From Alligator mississippiensis (lineage: Eukaryota; Chordata; Crocodylia; Alligatoridae), in assembly GCF_030867095.1 (NCBI RefSeq), contig NC_081835.1, positions 39,229,892-39,293,891 of the forward strand: DNA of 64,000 nt, read 5' to 3'. Below the pieces are notes generated by a model, which saw nothing but the letters and a program-made list of their open reading frames with translations, did not search any database and had not been told where the DNA came from. Numbering within the stretch: position 1 is the stretch's first letter; each line of letters begins with the position of its first letter. This document shows positions 50,091-61,476 of the stretch, one piece after another. Position numbers and translations under genes: made by a program.

Positions 50091-50856
50091 TGTCGGGACC
50101 CAGGGCAGCCGGCCAGCAGCTCTCCCTGACTCCCACCCGGGCAGATAAGGGTCCGTCGCCTTAGAAGGCCGTCAGGCGGGTACTTGTGACGCTTGGAGTG
50201 GAATTAATTAGGCGGACGCTTATCGGTTGCAAAGCAAGATTATTTACTCACGCCGTCAAGGTGTTGAATAGCGGAGGTCAGAGATACTTGGTTAGTTACA
50301 GCTTAAGGTTCGTAGGTCGTATGTCGGTCTGCATAAGAGTTCGTCGGTCGGGCAGATAAATGGAGAAAAAAGTCGGGCCGGCAGGTCGTTGATTTACGTC
50401 TGATTAGGTCGAGACGGGGGAGACTGACAAGTGATCAATTTGTCAGTTATTCTCACGCATACGTTGAGAGGTTTTTCAGGTGTGTGTGCGGAGGTCTCCC
50501 GTTCTTCACGGAAGTGAAGACGGGTTTTATTTGTGTAATAGCCAATTGCTTTTCGCCACGTCATAAATTTAATTAGAATCGCCAATTATCTAGTGGTCTT
50601 CGCTAGGGTGTTATCATAGGGACACTCCTGGACACTCCCCTGTCATTCTGACCAATTACAATGATTTATGTACAGCACAGAAGGCTAAGTTCTATTTCAT
50701 GTTGGTGTCGCAGTTATAAATTTCTTTTTGACATGCGCAGCAAAAAAGCGGTTACTATCATTATTGTTAACCCTTAGTTAACCTAGTGCAGAAAAAAACT
50801 GTTTTGAATGGTTTTACTTGTTTGTGACATGGGCACTACTTAATTGGGTTGTGACA
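50091..50856 (-). mobile_element. solo LTR of an endogenous retrovirus or LTR element, CpG-rich
   Basis: On the minus strand it starts TGTCACAACC and ends GGGTCCCGACA. A perfect 5-bp duplication AACTT flanks it at 50086-50090 and 50857-50861. An AATAAA on the minus strand near 50530 would be the polyadenylation signal. There is no internal region, so this is a solo LTR left by recombination. It keeps many CG dinucleotides while the surroundings have few, which points to a recent insertion. It looks whole. Confidence 0.85.
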
Positions 50857-50861
50857 AACTT

Positions 50862-51516
50862 CTATTACTACAAGACATAGAAGAGAATTGTCTCATTGAC
50901 AGCCCACTGCAAAGACTGCCGTTTGTATGCCGGCAGCCACACCTACAAAGTTTAACTAAGGCCATCTGGGGGCACTCATAAACAGGGCAGGTCATCCCAC
51001 CCAGGCAATCAGGGCCAGATGGAGCTTATCAGTCTGCCTGCTGCTGTGACTCCTAACAGAGGAAATTCTCCTACCAGGTTAGGCTTAGGTTCCAGAGGGC
51101 AAAGTTGGCAGGAGGGGTCCCTGTGAGTACAACTCCACCACAAGTATGTTAGTAAAGAAGTGGATGGGACAGAGGTACATGGCCTCAAATAGATGGTCCT
51201 CTGTTTCACTGCATCTCCAAGATCTGACTTTGGTGAATCTGGGGATTGAAGGCTCTGCTTCTTCACTAAAGCTGAAGAGCAAGCCCTTCCCTTCTCAAAA
51301 AGAATTCACAGGAAAGTAAATTAATCTAGCAAAGAGGCTTTTCTTTGGGTTTCCCCATGTAAAGACTGAGCTGTGCCCAAGGAAAATTTGGCTACCGCAG
51401 TTGTGAGAATACAGCAGAATTACAGAGAAACAGAGAAGACCCAGGGATACTATGAGTTTTGTGGCAGCTGAGGACTCTTAGCCCTTCATTGATGGTTAGG
51501 GGCTCAGTCCCACATA
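50862..51516. other. non-coding flank
   Basis: No gene or clear repeat end. Minus-strand frames at 51009-51282 are short and unsupported. Confidence 0.4.
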
Positions 51517-52200
51517 TAGAATCATAGAAAAGTAGAGTTGGAAGCGAACTAAGGAGGTCATCTAGTCCAACCCACTGTGCAAAGCAGCCATCCCCAACTA
51601 TATCATCCTAGCCAAAGCTCTGTCTAGCTTCATCTTAAAAACCTCCAAGGATGGAGATTCCACAGCCTCTCTGTGTAGTCTGTTCCAGTGCTTTACCACC
51701 TTCCTAGTTAGAATTTTTTTCCCCAATATCTAACCTAAACTTTCCTTGCTACAACTTGATACCATTGCTTCTTGTTCTGTTATCTGCCACCACTGAAAAC
51801 AGTCTAGCTCCATCCTCTTTGGAACCACCCTTCAGGTAGTTGAAGGCTGCTATCAAATCTCCCCTTAGTCTTCTCTCCTTCAGACTAAATAATAGAATCA
51901 TAGATAAACCCATAAACCTAGTTTCCTCAGTCTTTCCTCATAAGTAATGTCCCCCAATCCCCTCACCATTTTGTTGCCTTCTGCTGGACTCTCTCCAATT
52001 TCTTCACTCCTTCTTATAGTGGGGCCCCAAAACTGGACACAATACTCCAGATGTGGCCTCACCAGTTCCAAATAGAAAGGAATAATCACTTACCTCAATC
52101 TGCTGGCAACACTCCTATTAATGCACCCCAGTATGCCATTAGCCTTCTTCACAACAAGGGCACACAACTGGCTCATATTCTGCTTATTGTACACTATAAT

Positions 52201-53720
52201 CAAGGGGGCAGGCAATTATTTTGGCTGGAGGGCTGGTTAACGAGTTTTGGCAAGGTGTTGAGGGCTGCATGGGTAGCCCTGCCTCTTGACAGGTGCCAAA
52301 CCCCCTGGTCACCATCTTGGAACTGGAAGTCCCGCCCCTAACCCCTGACCTTTGCCACCAGAAGTCCCTCCTTTTCCCCCCAGAAGTACTCCTTTCAGAA
52401 AGGGGGTTTGCCATCTTGAAACCAGAAAAAACCCCCAAATTATATTCTAAAAATCAAACATCTACTACAGCATTCATTAATTTGATTTCAATTTTTTTTG
52501 GTCATAATTTAAATATGTTAGTGTAGTGTACATAGAGGTGATTGTATAATAGCTTAAAATTAAGTCTTACCCTTGTATAGTGTGTGGGGGGGGAGGGGGT
52601 GGCAGGAGAAGTTGTGGCATGTGTGGAGGGGGAGAATAGCTAGGGTGTGTGAGTGTGTATGGGTACATGTGTAGGTTGGGGTATGCACGTGGGACACCCC
52701 CTGCAAACATGCCCCCCCCCATACCCCTTGCTGCAGCAGCCAGCAGTGAGGCCTCGGGGCACTCATAGCCCATGACAGGAGCCCCTGCCAACCCAGGCTC
52801 CAAGCTACTGCCAGCCTGGACTTCATTCTCCTGTGGCCCCTGGCCCTGGGGCACCAGCGTGGGCCCCACACTCCTGCCTGCCCACTCGCTGCCACTTCCC
52901 ACCTTCCTGCCTGCCACCACTGCCACTTCCATACCTTCCCACCTGCCTGCCAGCCACTTTGGCACCATGCAGTTCCCAGGTGTATGGCTGGGACCACAGA
53001 ATGCAGCAGGAGCCAGCCCAGCCCAGCTAGCACTGCATGAAGCCAGCTGGGAATTGTGGGGGCTGGGCTGGGCTGGGTTGGCTCCTGCTTGTTCTGTGGT
53101 CCTGGCCATGCAACTGGGAACTGTGTGGTTCCAGAGCAGCAGGCAGGCAGGAGTGGCGGCAGTGGATGTGAAGGTGGGAAAGTGGCGATGGCAGGTGGGG
53201 AAGGAGGGGGGCAGGAAATGGCTGCTTCTCCCCACCCCTCTGCTTGCCTGCCTACCACTCCAGCACCATGTGGTTCCCAGCTGCACTGCTGGGACTACAG
53301 AATGCAGCAGGAGCCAGCCCAGCCCAGCCCCTGATTCCTGGCTGACTCTGTGCAGTACTGGCTAGGCCAAGCCAGCTCCTGCTGCATTCTGCATTCTGGC
53401 CCCGAGGCCACAGAATGCAGGGCAATCACCAGTGGGCCTCCCCTCTTTCCTGTTCTTAGCTTAGTTTGCACTTCCAGATGCAGGGAGGGCAGGGGAACAG
53501 CCCCAGGGTTGCCAGGCCACAAGCCTCTGCTAGGCAGAGGATTCCAGTTGGAGCTGAGGGTGGGGTGGGGCAGGGCCAGGTGGGCCTTGCTGCCAAGGCT
53601 GCTGGGTCCTGCTGGCACAGGCATATAACAATTTTCTAACTTTTTTAGGGGCCCCGTAGGCTGGATAGAAAGGCCTGGCAGGCCAGATTTGGCCTGTAGG
53701 CCATATTTTGCCCACCCCTG
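52201..53720. mobile_element. hAT-like element, 1.5 kb, inside the CR1
   Basis: Starts CAAGGGGGCAGGCAA and ends TTTTGCCCACCCCTG, which are inverted ends of the same family as 61195-61375. CR1 text stops at 'acactataat' and resumes at 'ctgtaaccca'. The interior is GC-rich with an inverted and repeated 'gggaccacagaatgcagcaggagccagcccagc' module (near 52990, 53080 and 53290). Long frames on both strands (up to 239 codons) have no known domain and are compositional. Confidence 0.82.
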
Positions 53721-54444
53721 CTGTAACCCACAGGTCTTTTTCTGAAGAGCTGCTGCTTAGCCAGTTGGTCCCCAGCCTGTACTGGTGCATGGAATTGTTC
53801 TGTCCTAAGTGCAGGACTTTGCACTTGCCCCTATTAAACCTCCTGAGATTTCTTTTGGTCCAATCGTCCAATTTGTTGAGTTCTCTCTGAATCTTAGCCC
53901 TATCCTCCAGTATATCTACTGCTGCCTCCAGATTCAGGTCGTCTGGAAACTTGCTGAGGGTGTACTCCATCCCATCTTCCAGGTCACTGGAAGATATTGA
54001 ACAGGACTGGCCCCAGGACCAACCTCTGGGCCACTCCACTTGACACTGGCTGCCACCCAGACATCAAGCCTTTGAGCCCATGGTCCAGCCAGTTTTCTAT
54101 CCACTTTACAGTCCATTCATCCAACCCATACTTCTTTAGTTTGCTTGCAAGAATGCTGTGTAAAACTAAATCAAAAGCCTTGCTAAAGTCAAGGTATACT
54201 ACATCCACTGTACTCCCCACATCCAGAGTCAGTCATCTCATCACAGGAGGCAAATAGGTTGGTCAGATATGACTTGTCCTTGGTGAATCCATGTAGACTG
54301 TTCCTAATTTCCTTCTTCTTCAAGTGCTTAGAAATGGATTCCTTGAGGACCTGCTCCATGATTTTTCCAGGAACTGAGATGAGGCTGATTGGTCTGTAGT
54401 TCTCCTGATCTGCATTCTTCCCTTTCTTAAAAAGATGAGCTCTA

Positions 54445-55298
54445 TGTGGCAGCAAGGATCATGCTGCTCGTGCCAAAGACATCCCAGGGACCTGGGAGAA
54501 GAGCCATGGAGATTACAGGGACTGCTGGAGAGGTGACTCCAAGCACAAATTCTTACCATGCGGCAAATGAGAAGGAAGAAAATCTGATGCAGGGGGGATC
54601 AAAGGTGCTGCAGTTTGTAACTTCCTGCCAGTTCTGGTAGGCTGGGTGTGGAATGAAGAGTGATTTAAAGACACACCCAGCAGCAACTGTGGTAGGCTGA
54701 GAGAGAGAGAAGAGAGTGGACAGCACAGATAAAAGCAAGTAAAAGCAAAGACTAAACCCCAGGAGGAGAGTGAGTAATACTCCCATTTTTTGAGGCTTAG
54801 AGGAGCTTCTCTACTTACCAAAACCCAAGAAGGCAAAGGAAGTGATTGGTGAGACTCAGTAGACAGTTACCTCCGAACCTGCAAAACAAATGGAGCAACT
54901 AACTGTGAGTGTAAGACCTACAGTCCCAGTGGAGAAAAAACTGTAAACCCATGGTCCTGCAGCCTGCCAAAGGAAATATTAAGGACCATAGTTCAGAGGG
55001 GAGGAAATGGGTAGCAAGCTGACAACCTCTGTATTTTGGCAGAGCTAAAGAACGGAGCAGGGTATGAGAAAGAAAGACGCTAATCAGCTCAAAGGTTGTC
55101 AACAATTCAGAACCAGTAAGCCTCCCTCCTTTTGTTGTTTTACAACAAGTCATGGCAGGTGAGATAGGGAGGGCATGCTATATGAAATCTTAGTTACTAG
55201 ATTGGCTTTGACCTTTGACCTAACACCTGGGGTATCTGGACAGTAAGTAAGCGGAGTAAATTAGTAATTCTTTAATTAGAATACCTACTCTGCTTACA
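54445..55298 (+). mobile_element. probable solo LTR, 854 bp, inside the CR1
   Basis: Begins TGTGGCAGC and ends CTGCTTACA, short inverted termini in TG...CA form. It is flanked by CTCTA (54440-54444) and TTCTA (55299-55303), a 5-bp duplication with one change, and CR1 resumes after it. Orientation is uncertain. No internal retroviral region. Confidence 0.6.
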
Positions 55299-55830
55299 TT
55301 CTATATCTGCCCTTCTCTGATCATCTGGGACCTCCCCTGATTGCCATGAGTTCAAAGATAATGGTCAGTGGCTCTGCAAGCACAGTGGCCAACTCCCTCA
55401 GTACCCCTGGGTGCACTGCACCAGGTCCCATGGACTTGTAGAAGTCCAACTTTTTAAAGAGTCCCTAACCTGTTCTTTTGCCACTGCTGGCTGCTCACCT
55501 CCTCCCCACACTGTGCTGCCTGGTGCAGTAGTCTGGGAGCTGACCTTGCCTGTGAACACTGAGGTGAAGGAGACATTGAACAATTCAGCCTTTTCTGCCC
55601 CATTCAGTAAGGGACCCACACTTCCCCTGATCCTCCTCTTGTGGCTGACACTTGTAGAACTGCTTTTTGTTACCCTTGACATTCCTTGCTAACTGCAACT
55701 CCAGTTGCATGTTGGCCTTCCTGATTTCTTCTCTGTATGTCCAAACAATATTCTTATACTTGTCTCTAGTCATTCATTCTAGTTTACACTCCTTGTAAAC
55801 TTCCTTTTTGTGTTTTACCTCCCTGAGGAG

Positions 55831-56927
55831 TGTTGCACTTAAAAATGGATTTTTAAACCCAGTGCTCTAAGAATTGACACAACTTGCAGTTGATGAATAG
55901 CAGAAAGGTTTGCTTTATTAATTACCAACAAGCTACAAAACTAAATGACAGAAAAAAGAGACTCTTTCCCAATATAAAATGAGCTATTAGTCCTTGTATT
56001 ATCTGAGCTGCAAAGAGATCTTTACCCAATGCAGGCAGGAAGCAGTTCTTGTACAGCATCACAGTGTGGATCCTTTGCTTATCAACTGGGTGGCAGGATG
56101 GCTTCTTGATCTTCCCTGGACTGCTTACACCTTGCTGGCAGTTCTGTCTTGCTTTATAATGTTTAATTGTATAATTTTCAAAGCATTTTTCCTTGATAGT
56201 TGGCCGATTTTAAAGTCAGAACAGAAGAGGGAGGAAAAAAGGGTGACCATCATATTATAACTGTTTTTGGATTTGTCTAGGTGTGAAGACTTGCGTTTCT
56301 CTGCAGCCCCTGCAATTATAGGTCAATTACAGGTGATGGGCTTTGAGTGGCCAAACAGGATGCTTAGAGGCATTGGTTACTCAACCTGTCTTTGTTTATC
56401 AATGGGGCAAATTTGCAATAGTTTGTACTAGTGACAGTCTATTTACAAAAACTGCAAACATACATTGAATGATTGAGATATTTGTAACACCTTAGGCATT
56501 GGATGCCTGTTTTGAGAAATGTGAGCATGTCATGTACAGGACATCTTTCCTGTACTCAATGCACCTTATACACTTCAAGCAAACCTATAAATTGAGTCTT
56601 TTGTTTTCTTTAGTGACACAGATCAATTGATACATAGATGCAGTTTCCTTGCCTTCACTAACTCAGCCTCTTCTTTGGCTTTCTTAGCTTGGAAATGCAT
56701 TTGATGTGTGTGTCAGCTCTATGCCAACAATTTCAACCATCACTTTTATTATTTTATGGCATGGGTCTGGTATTGGGTACCACAAGCACTCCACTGTCTC
56801 AACACCTAATGGGTTGCAAGCCATTAGCGGAGTTTGATTTTCTTGTGGCAATTTCGTTACCACAATCCAGTCTTGCATTTTTGTGCAAGAGACACTGTCC
56901 AAGCTTTCACAGATTTCATATGCAGCA
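55831..56927 (-). mobile_element. probable solo LTR, 1.1 kb, inside the CR1
   Basis: On the minus strand it runs from TGCTGCATATG to TTTAAGTGCAACA, a TG...CA form. The flanks AGGAG (55826-55830) and AGAAG (56928-56932) are a 5-bp duplication with one change. An AATAAAGC signal on the minus strand near 55915 lies about 85 bases from the 3' end, as in retroviral R-U5. Confidence 0.68.
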
Positions 56928-57275
56928 AGAAGTTTCCTGCTAAGCCAAGCTACTCTTCTGCCTGTAAGCTGCCATGGGCAGGGTATGTTAGGTCAAGCTA
57001 GTAGAGCTGACCAATTTTACTTTTGCTGCTGGCTTTGGCCAAGGACCCACTGTTTAGGGCCCTTGCCTCTGCTGCAGTCAGGCTAGTAGATAACATTCAG
57101 AGGCCACCCTGGGCTTGTCAGCAATGCAAAATGAACAAAAGGAAGTCCAACAAATGGCAGACCTATCATTTCTAACCATGGAACCCTAACAGAAGAAATA
57201 TCAGGTTTCATTGAATCCATCTTAAAACTACTTGTCACCCAAAGACCAAGTTTCATCCAAAACACAACTGACTTC

Positions 57276-57780
57276 TAGGGCTGTGCCAAACACCATCATT
57301 TTGTTTCAACGTATGTTTTGCCATTTTGAAGGGACAGTGTTTCATTTCATCATTTTGTTTCAGTTTGAAGCACTGTCCCATTTAATTTAATTGAAACTGT
57401 TTTGCTGTTTCGACGTTTTGTCCATAAGCTGTAATGGGGAATCATGAAAATACCTAAAACTTTGTCATTTCCTGCCTGATTCAGATGAAAATTGCAGAGA
57501 TGCTAGCCCCTTCTGAGGGCATGAAACCTGCCAAGTTTCAAGGAGATAGGTGCAGAGGTTTCTTGGAAACTGCACCTCAAACTGCAGAAAGCAAAACTCG
57601 TGACACTTGCTGGCAGCAGCAGCTTCCTGTCATCCAATGCACAGATCCAGGGGGCCGAACCCCGGGAGGGCTGCAGGGCTGTGCTAGATTCCTCCTGGGG
57701 GTGCAGGCCCCCAGATCTGCATCAGATGACAGGAGGCTGCCACTGCCGCCTGGGACCCACAATAACACCATCGCCATTCC
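57276..57780. mobile_element. TAGGGCTG-family hAT fragment
   Basis: TAGGGCTGTGCCAAAC followed by TTTTGTTTCA-type subterminal repeats matches the left ends at 14408 and 28557. The right end is not clear, so the extent is approximate. Confidence 0.55.
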
Positions 57781-58184
57781 TAGATCTTACACCTGCACCT
57801 CCATAAGTATTATGTATCTCATGGAATATATGTAGGAGAAACCAAACAACAACTGTGCACCAGAATGAATGCACACCAAAAATCTATCAAAGACAAGAGG
57901 ACCCAAATACCTGTGGGGACACATTTTTCACAAGTCAATCACTCCCTCTCCTATCTCTCAGTTCTAATCCTCTGAGGGAACTTTAAAAGCACCTTTTGTA
58001 GACAAGCCTAGAAACTTCATTTCATAAACCTACTGGATACAAAAAAATCATGGACTCAATATAGAAATTGGATTTATAACACATTACAACCTGCAGGACA
58101 TCTAATTCACCAGGTACCTGCCTGACCTGACCTCTTGCATTCTTATTTTTCCCCAACTTTTCTCCCCTCCCGTACTTTTCTGCC

Positions 58185-58560
58185 TGTTGTCTTCCTGATT
58201 TCCAACTATTTCCTTTTCCATTGTTAACCTCTTTTTTACCTTGTATTATTACCATTGTAGTGTTTCCCTTTGTTTTCCCCTGCTTTACCTTCTGTTTTTC
58301 TAATGTCTACCTATTTTTATTTTCATTGACATCCTGTCACACTTTTAGCTTCTCTCACTCCTGTTTGCCTGATCTCCTACTATTTCCTTTTTCACAGACA
58401 GTCTCTTTTCTACCTTGTACTCTATCACTGCAATGTCTCCTTTTGGCCTTGTTTTCCCCCTGCTATCTTCCTCCTCCATTACCTGCTTTACCTTTTGTCT
58501 TTGAATTCCTACCTATTTACACTTTCACTGACATCCTGCCACACTTTTAGCTTCTCTTTT
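58185..58560 (+). repeat. pyrimidine-rich tandem duplication, units about 190 bp
   Basis: 'Tttccttttccattg...taccttgta...ttcattgacatcctgtcacacttttagcttctc' (58205-58355) is repeated with changes at 58380-58555. It lies in the 3' region of the Penelope-like relic. Confidence 0.65.
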
Positions 58561-60320
58561 TCTTTGGCATCTCAGACCATCAGAGACTCCCTGTGCCTGA
58601 AGAACAGTGACTACCCCCGAAAGCTTGCTAAGAACTTTTCCCCAACTACTCAGTTGGTCTAATAAGAGATATCACATCTACTCGGAGAACCTTGCCTGCC
58701 TACATTCCTAGACCAAATTGGCTACAACTGAAAAACCAAACAAATAAACTATCACTTAACTGTCTTTCAGAAGTTCTTCCAGGCTTCACCTTCTTGTTGC
58801 CTCTTATCTTTTCAGAGGCTTCGCAGAGCCTGCAGGCTTGTGCAAAGAAAGCAAATGACCAAGCAAGGAAACAAACACATGAACAGCAGAAAACCCTATT
58901 CTCAGCCCTCCTGGTAGCAGCTTAACCCCAGGCTACAGGCAGCCTGCTCCAGTTAGGTACAGACCCTTGAGGCTGCTTTCGGCCTCTTAATCTTCCCCCT
59001 CTGGGCCCACGTGGCTAGCTCTCACGCTCCCTGCACCTGTGTCGGCTCCCTACCTCCCAGGACTGGGTTCCCCAGCCTTCAATGATTTCTCCCAGGTCTG
59101 GAGTGGGCGTGTGGAGGTGGTTCTGGGGCATGAGGCTATTCAGACTTCCTCGCACCCCTAGTAACAGGGTGGAGCCCTGTTACACTGCCATACTTGCTAG
59201 TTTTTCTGTGCATTGGAATGGTTCTTTCCTATGCCCTTAGAAAGGTTTTTTTAAAAAATACGACTAGTTCTCTATCCCTTAGACTGGCCTCCCAGGGGAT
59301 CCTGCCCAGGAGTTCCCTGAGTGAGTTGAAGTCAATCTGCTTTTCAGAAGTCCTGGGTCCTTACTCTGCTCCTCTCTTTCCTTCCATTCCTCAGGATCCT
59401 GAACTTGATCACCTTGTGGTCACTGCTGCCCAATTTGCCATCCACAACAATAAATTCCTCTATAATTCTTCCCTGTTGGTGAGCAGCAGGTCAAGAAAAT
59501 CATGGCCCCTACTTGGCCTCTCTAACACTTGCACCAGAAATTTGTCCCTAACACTCTCCAAAAACTTCCTGCATTGCCCTCGCAAGATGTCAGGGTGACT
59601 GAAGTCCCCCATGAGAACCAGGGCCTGTGATCAGGAAACTTCCATTAGCTATTTGAAGAAACCCTCATCCTCCTGGTGTGGTGGTCTATAGCAGATACCC
59701 ACCACAACATCACCCTTGTTGCTCTCCGCTCTGACCCTAACACAGAGACTTTCAATAAGCCACTCTCCAGTTTCATACTGAAGTTCTGAGCAATCATACA
59801 GCAATTTTACATAAAGTTCAACTCCTCGTCCTCCTCTTTTCCCTTGCCTGTCTTTCCTGAACAGTTTGTACCCATCCATGACAGTACTACAATCATCCCA
59901 CCAAGTCTCTGTTATTCCAATCATGTCATAGATCTGTGACTGTGCAAGAACATCCAGTTCTTCCTGTTTGTTTCCTAGGCTCCATGCATTCATGTACAGA
60001 CACCTGAGGTAACTAGCCAATTGCCCCTACTTCCTTAGAAAGAATTAGAAGGCTTCTGCTATTGCCCACTCCTGCTTGCACTTCCTCCAGGTCACCCACT
60101 TCCTCACTTACATCAGGGCTTTGGCCTACATTTCTTAGCGAACCTAGTTTAAAGCCCTCCTCACTAGGTTAGCGAGCCTGTTTACAAAGGTACTCTTCCT
60201 TTTCTTCATCAGCTGGATCCTATTTCTTCCTAGCAATCCTTCTTCTTAGAAAACATCTCATGGTCAAAGAAGCCAAAGCCCTGATGGTGACTACAACATC
60301 TGTGCAGCCATGCATTGATC

Positions 60321-61117
60321 ATGAACCACAACTTATGGTAGAGGTGATATCTTTTATTAGACCAACTAGATTTTTGCAAAAAAAAATTATTTGGAGATTT
60401 GCAAAAATCTAGTTGGTATAATAGGAGAGATCACCTCCACCACGAATTCTGAATTCTTTTGCCTCTAGACCAATACGGCTACAACCTGGATACCTTGATT
60501 ATGAACAACACCATCTGTTGTAACAGCACTAGTATAAGTTAGGCCTGGTAGGTAGATGTGGCTGAAGTGAGCTGTCTCATGTAGCTGTACTAAGATATTT
60601 ATAAGCCTAGAATGAAAACATTACTGTCCAGCCAGCCAACACTGTCCCTCCCCCTCCCCCTCCCCCATATGCTATAAGATGCTGGCCAGGAAAAACTAAG
60701 ATGTTAGCCAGGAAAAACTAAGTCTGGAAATGTGTTGCATTGCTTTACCCAGAAGTTGGTAGATGCTTCCAGGTCAGGACATCCAAATCCTTGGCGCTAA
60801 AATCTAAAGATTGCATTGGCAGTCTCTGACTGATGGGCTTTGGATGAGGCTCAAAATTGTCATCCATGATGTTGGCAAAGCAGAGTCAAATAAAAGAAGT
60901 GGTACTTGTGATCTCCTTGTCTCCTTATGTGGCAAAAACTGACTTGTTTCAGTGAAACTGTACCCTGAGGGCAGAAACTCAAGTAAGAAAAACTAAGGTT
61001 ATTTTGGTTCTGGCCTTTCTCTTCAGCCAGATGCCTCATTCAGCCTTCACTATGTCCCAGGTAGCAACGAAAGAAGTAGACATGGACCTACAGATTCAGA
61101 ACATTACTATGTATATT
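60321..61117. other. non-coding, with a fold-back repeat and a C/T tract
   Basis: No gene seen. Contains the fold-back at 60341-60436 and a (CCCCCT)n tract at about 60643-60665. The stretch 60670-61117 is plain. The sequence from 61118 (TGTAACAGGGCCTGG) looks like the start of an LTR. Confidence 0.45.
60341..60436. repeat. fold-back inverted repeat, arms of about 39 bp
   Basis: The left arm (60341-60379, GAGGTGATATC...AGACCAACTAGATTTTTGCAAA) is complementary with few changes to the right arm (60398-60436). The spacer is about 18 bases. The arms carry the 'attagaccaact / agttggt' motif of the Penelope-like tail. They are followed by 'ctctagaccaatacggctacaac' (60465-60485). Confidence 0.72.
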
Positions 61118-61194
61118 GTAACAGGGCCTGGCCCTTTTACTATGGGTGTAGGGTAGCTCAAATGGCCCCACACCCTGAAAGCATTCCTCTACAC

Positions 61195-61375
61195 CAGGGG
61201 TGGGCAAAATGCAGGCCTCATGTGGCCCACCAGGCCATTTTATTCGACCCACAGGGCCCCTAAAAAAACTTAGAAAATTAATATTTATCTGTCCCTGGCT
61301 GCCTGTCATGCAGACCTTGATGGCTTGCCAAAACTCAGTAAGCGGCCCTCCACCTGAAATAATTGTCTGACCCTG
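61195..61375. mobile_element. hAT MITE, 181 bp
   Basis: Starts CAGGGGTGGGCAAAATG and ends ATTGTCTGACCCTG. A perfect 8-bp duplication CTCTACAC lies at 61187-61194 and 61376-61383. Same family as 52201-53720. It sits about 100 bp before the CYB5D2-like start codon. Confidence 0.9.
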
Positions 61376-61476
61376 CTCTACACCTACCCCAGAGGCTGAG
61401 GACCCAGGTCAGGGGACACAGTGAACCTCCCAGCAAAGGAGTTAACTCAGGTGTGAGGAATGAGGGAGGGCGTGTC

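Larger units (their letters stand above)
57115..58735 (+). mobile_element. Penelope-like element relic with GIY-YIG endonuclease end
   Basis: Around 57190-57275 a frame reads ...ESILKLLVTQRPSFIQNTTDF, the style of a Penelope reverse transcriptase N-terminal part. A hAT fragment follows. At about 57808-57960 a GIY-YIG endonuclease signature appears (GIYVGETKQQLCTRMNAH, then PVGTHFSQ and HSLSYLSVLIL). Near 58035-58090 comes the terminal motif YWIQKNHGLNIEIGFITHYN. A pyrimidine-rich, duplicated 3' region and the 'ttggtctaataagagatatcac...accaaattggctacaac' tail complete it. Much of the RT is absent; it is a broken relic. Confidence 0.72.
56963..59184 (-). mobile_element. LTR-type insertion with nested elements, 2.2 kb
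   Basis: On the minus strand it starts TGTAACAGGGCTCC and ends GGCAGCTTACA. A perfect 5-bp duplication CTGCC lies at 56958-56962 and 59185-59189, exactly where the CR1 text splits. Inside are a Penelope-like relic and a TAGGGCTG hAT fragment. Without them the LTR would be roughly 0.6-1 kb. A TGTAACAGGGCCTGG start of the same type appears near 61118. Confidence 0.7.
51517..60320 (-). mobile_element. one CR1 LINE copy broken by four later insertions
   Basis: CR1 pieces at 51517-52200, 53721-54444, 55299-55830, 56928-56962 and 59185-60320 follow each other in consensus order when compared with the copy at 42085-44755, all on the minus strand. The left piece has the 3' tail (TATAGAATCATAGAAA). 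The right piece carries the endonuclease start (RCLYMNAWSLGNKQEELDV, 60020-59940). Between them lie a hAT element and three LTR-type insertions, each at the point where the CR1 text stops and resumes. Apart from these the CR1 is nearly full length, with many small breaks. Confidence 0.87.

Noticed and set aside
52560-53365. Long overlapping frames on both strands (up to 239 codons)
   Set aside because: Inside the hAT element 52201-53720 with an internally repeated GC-rich module; no domain recognised.
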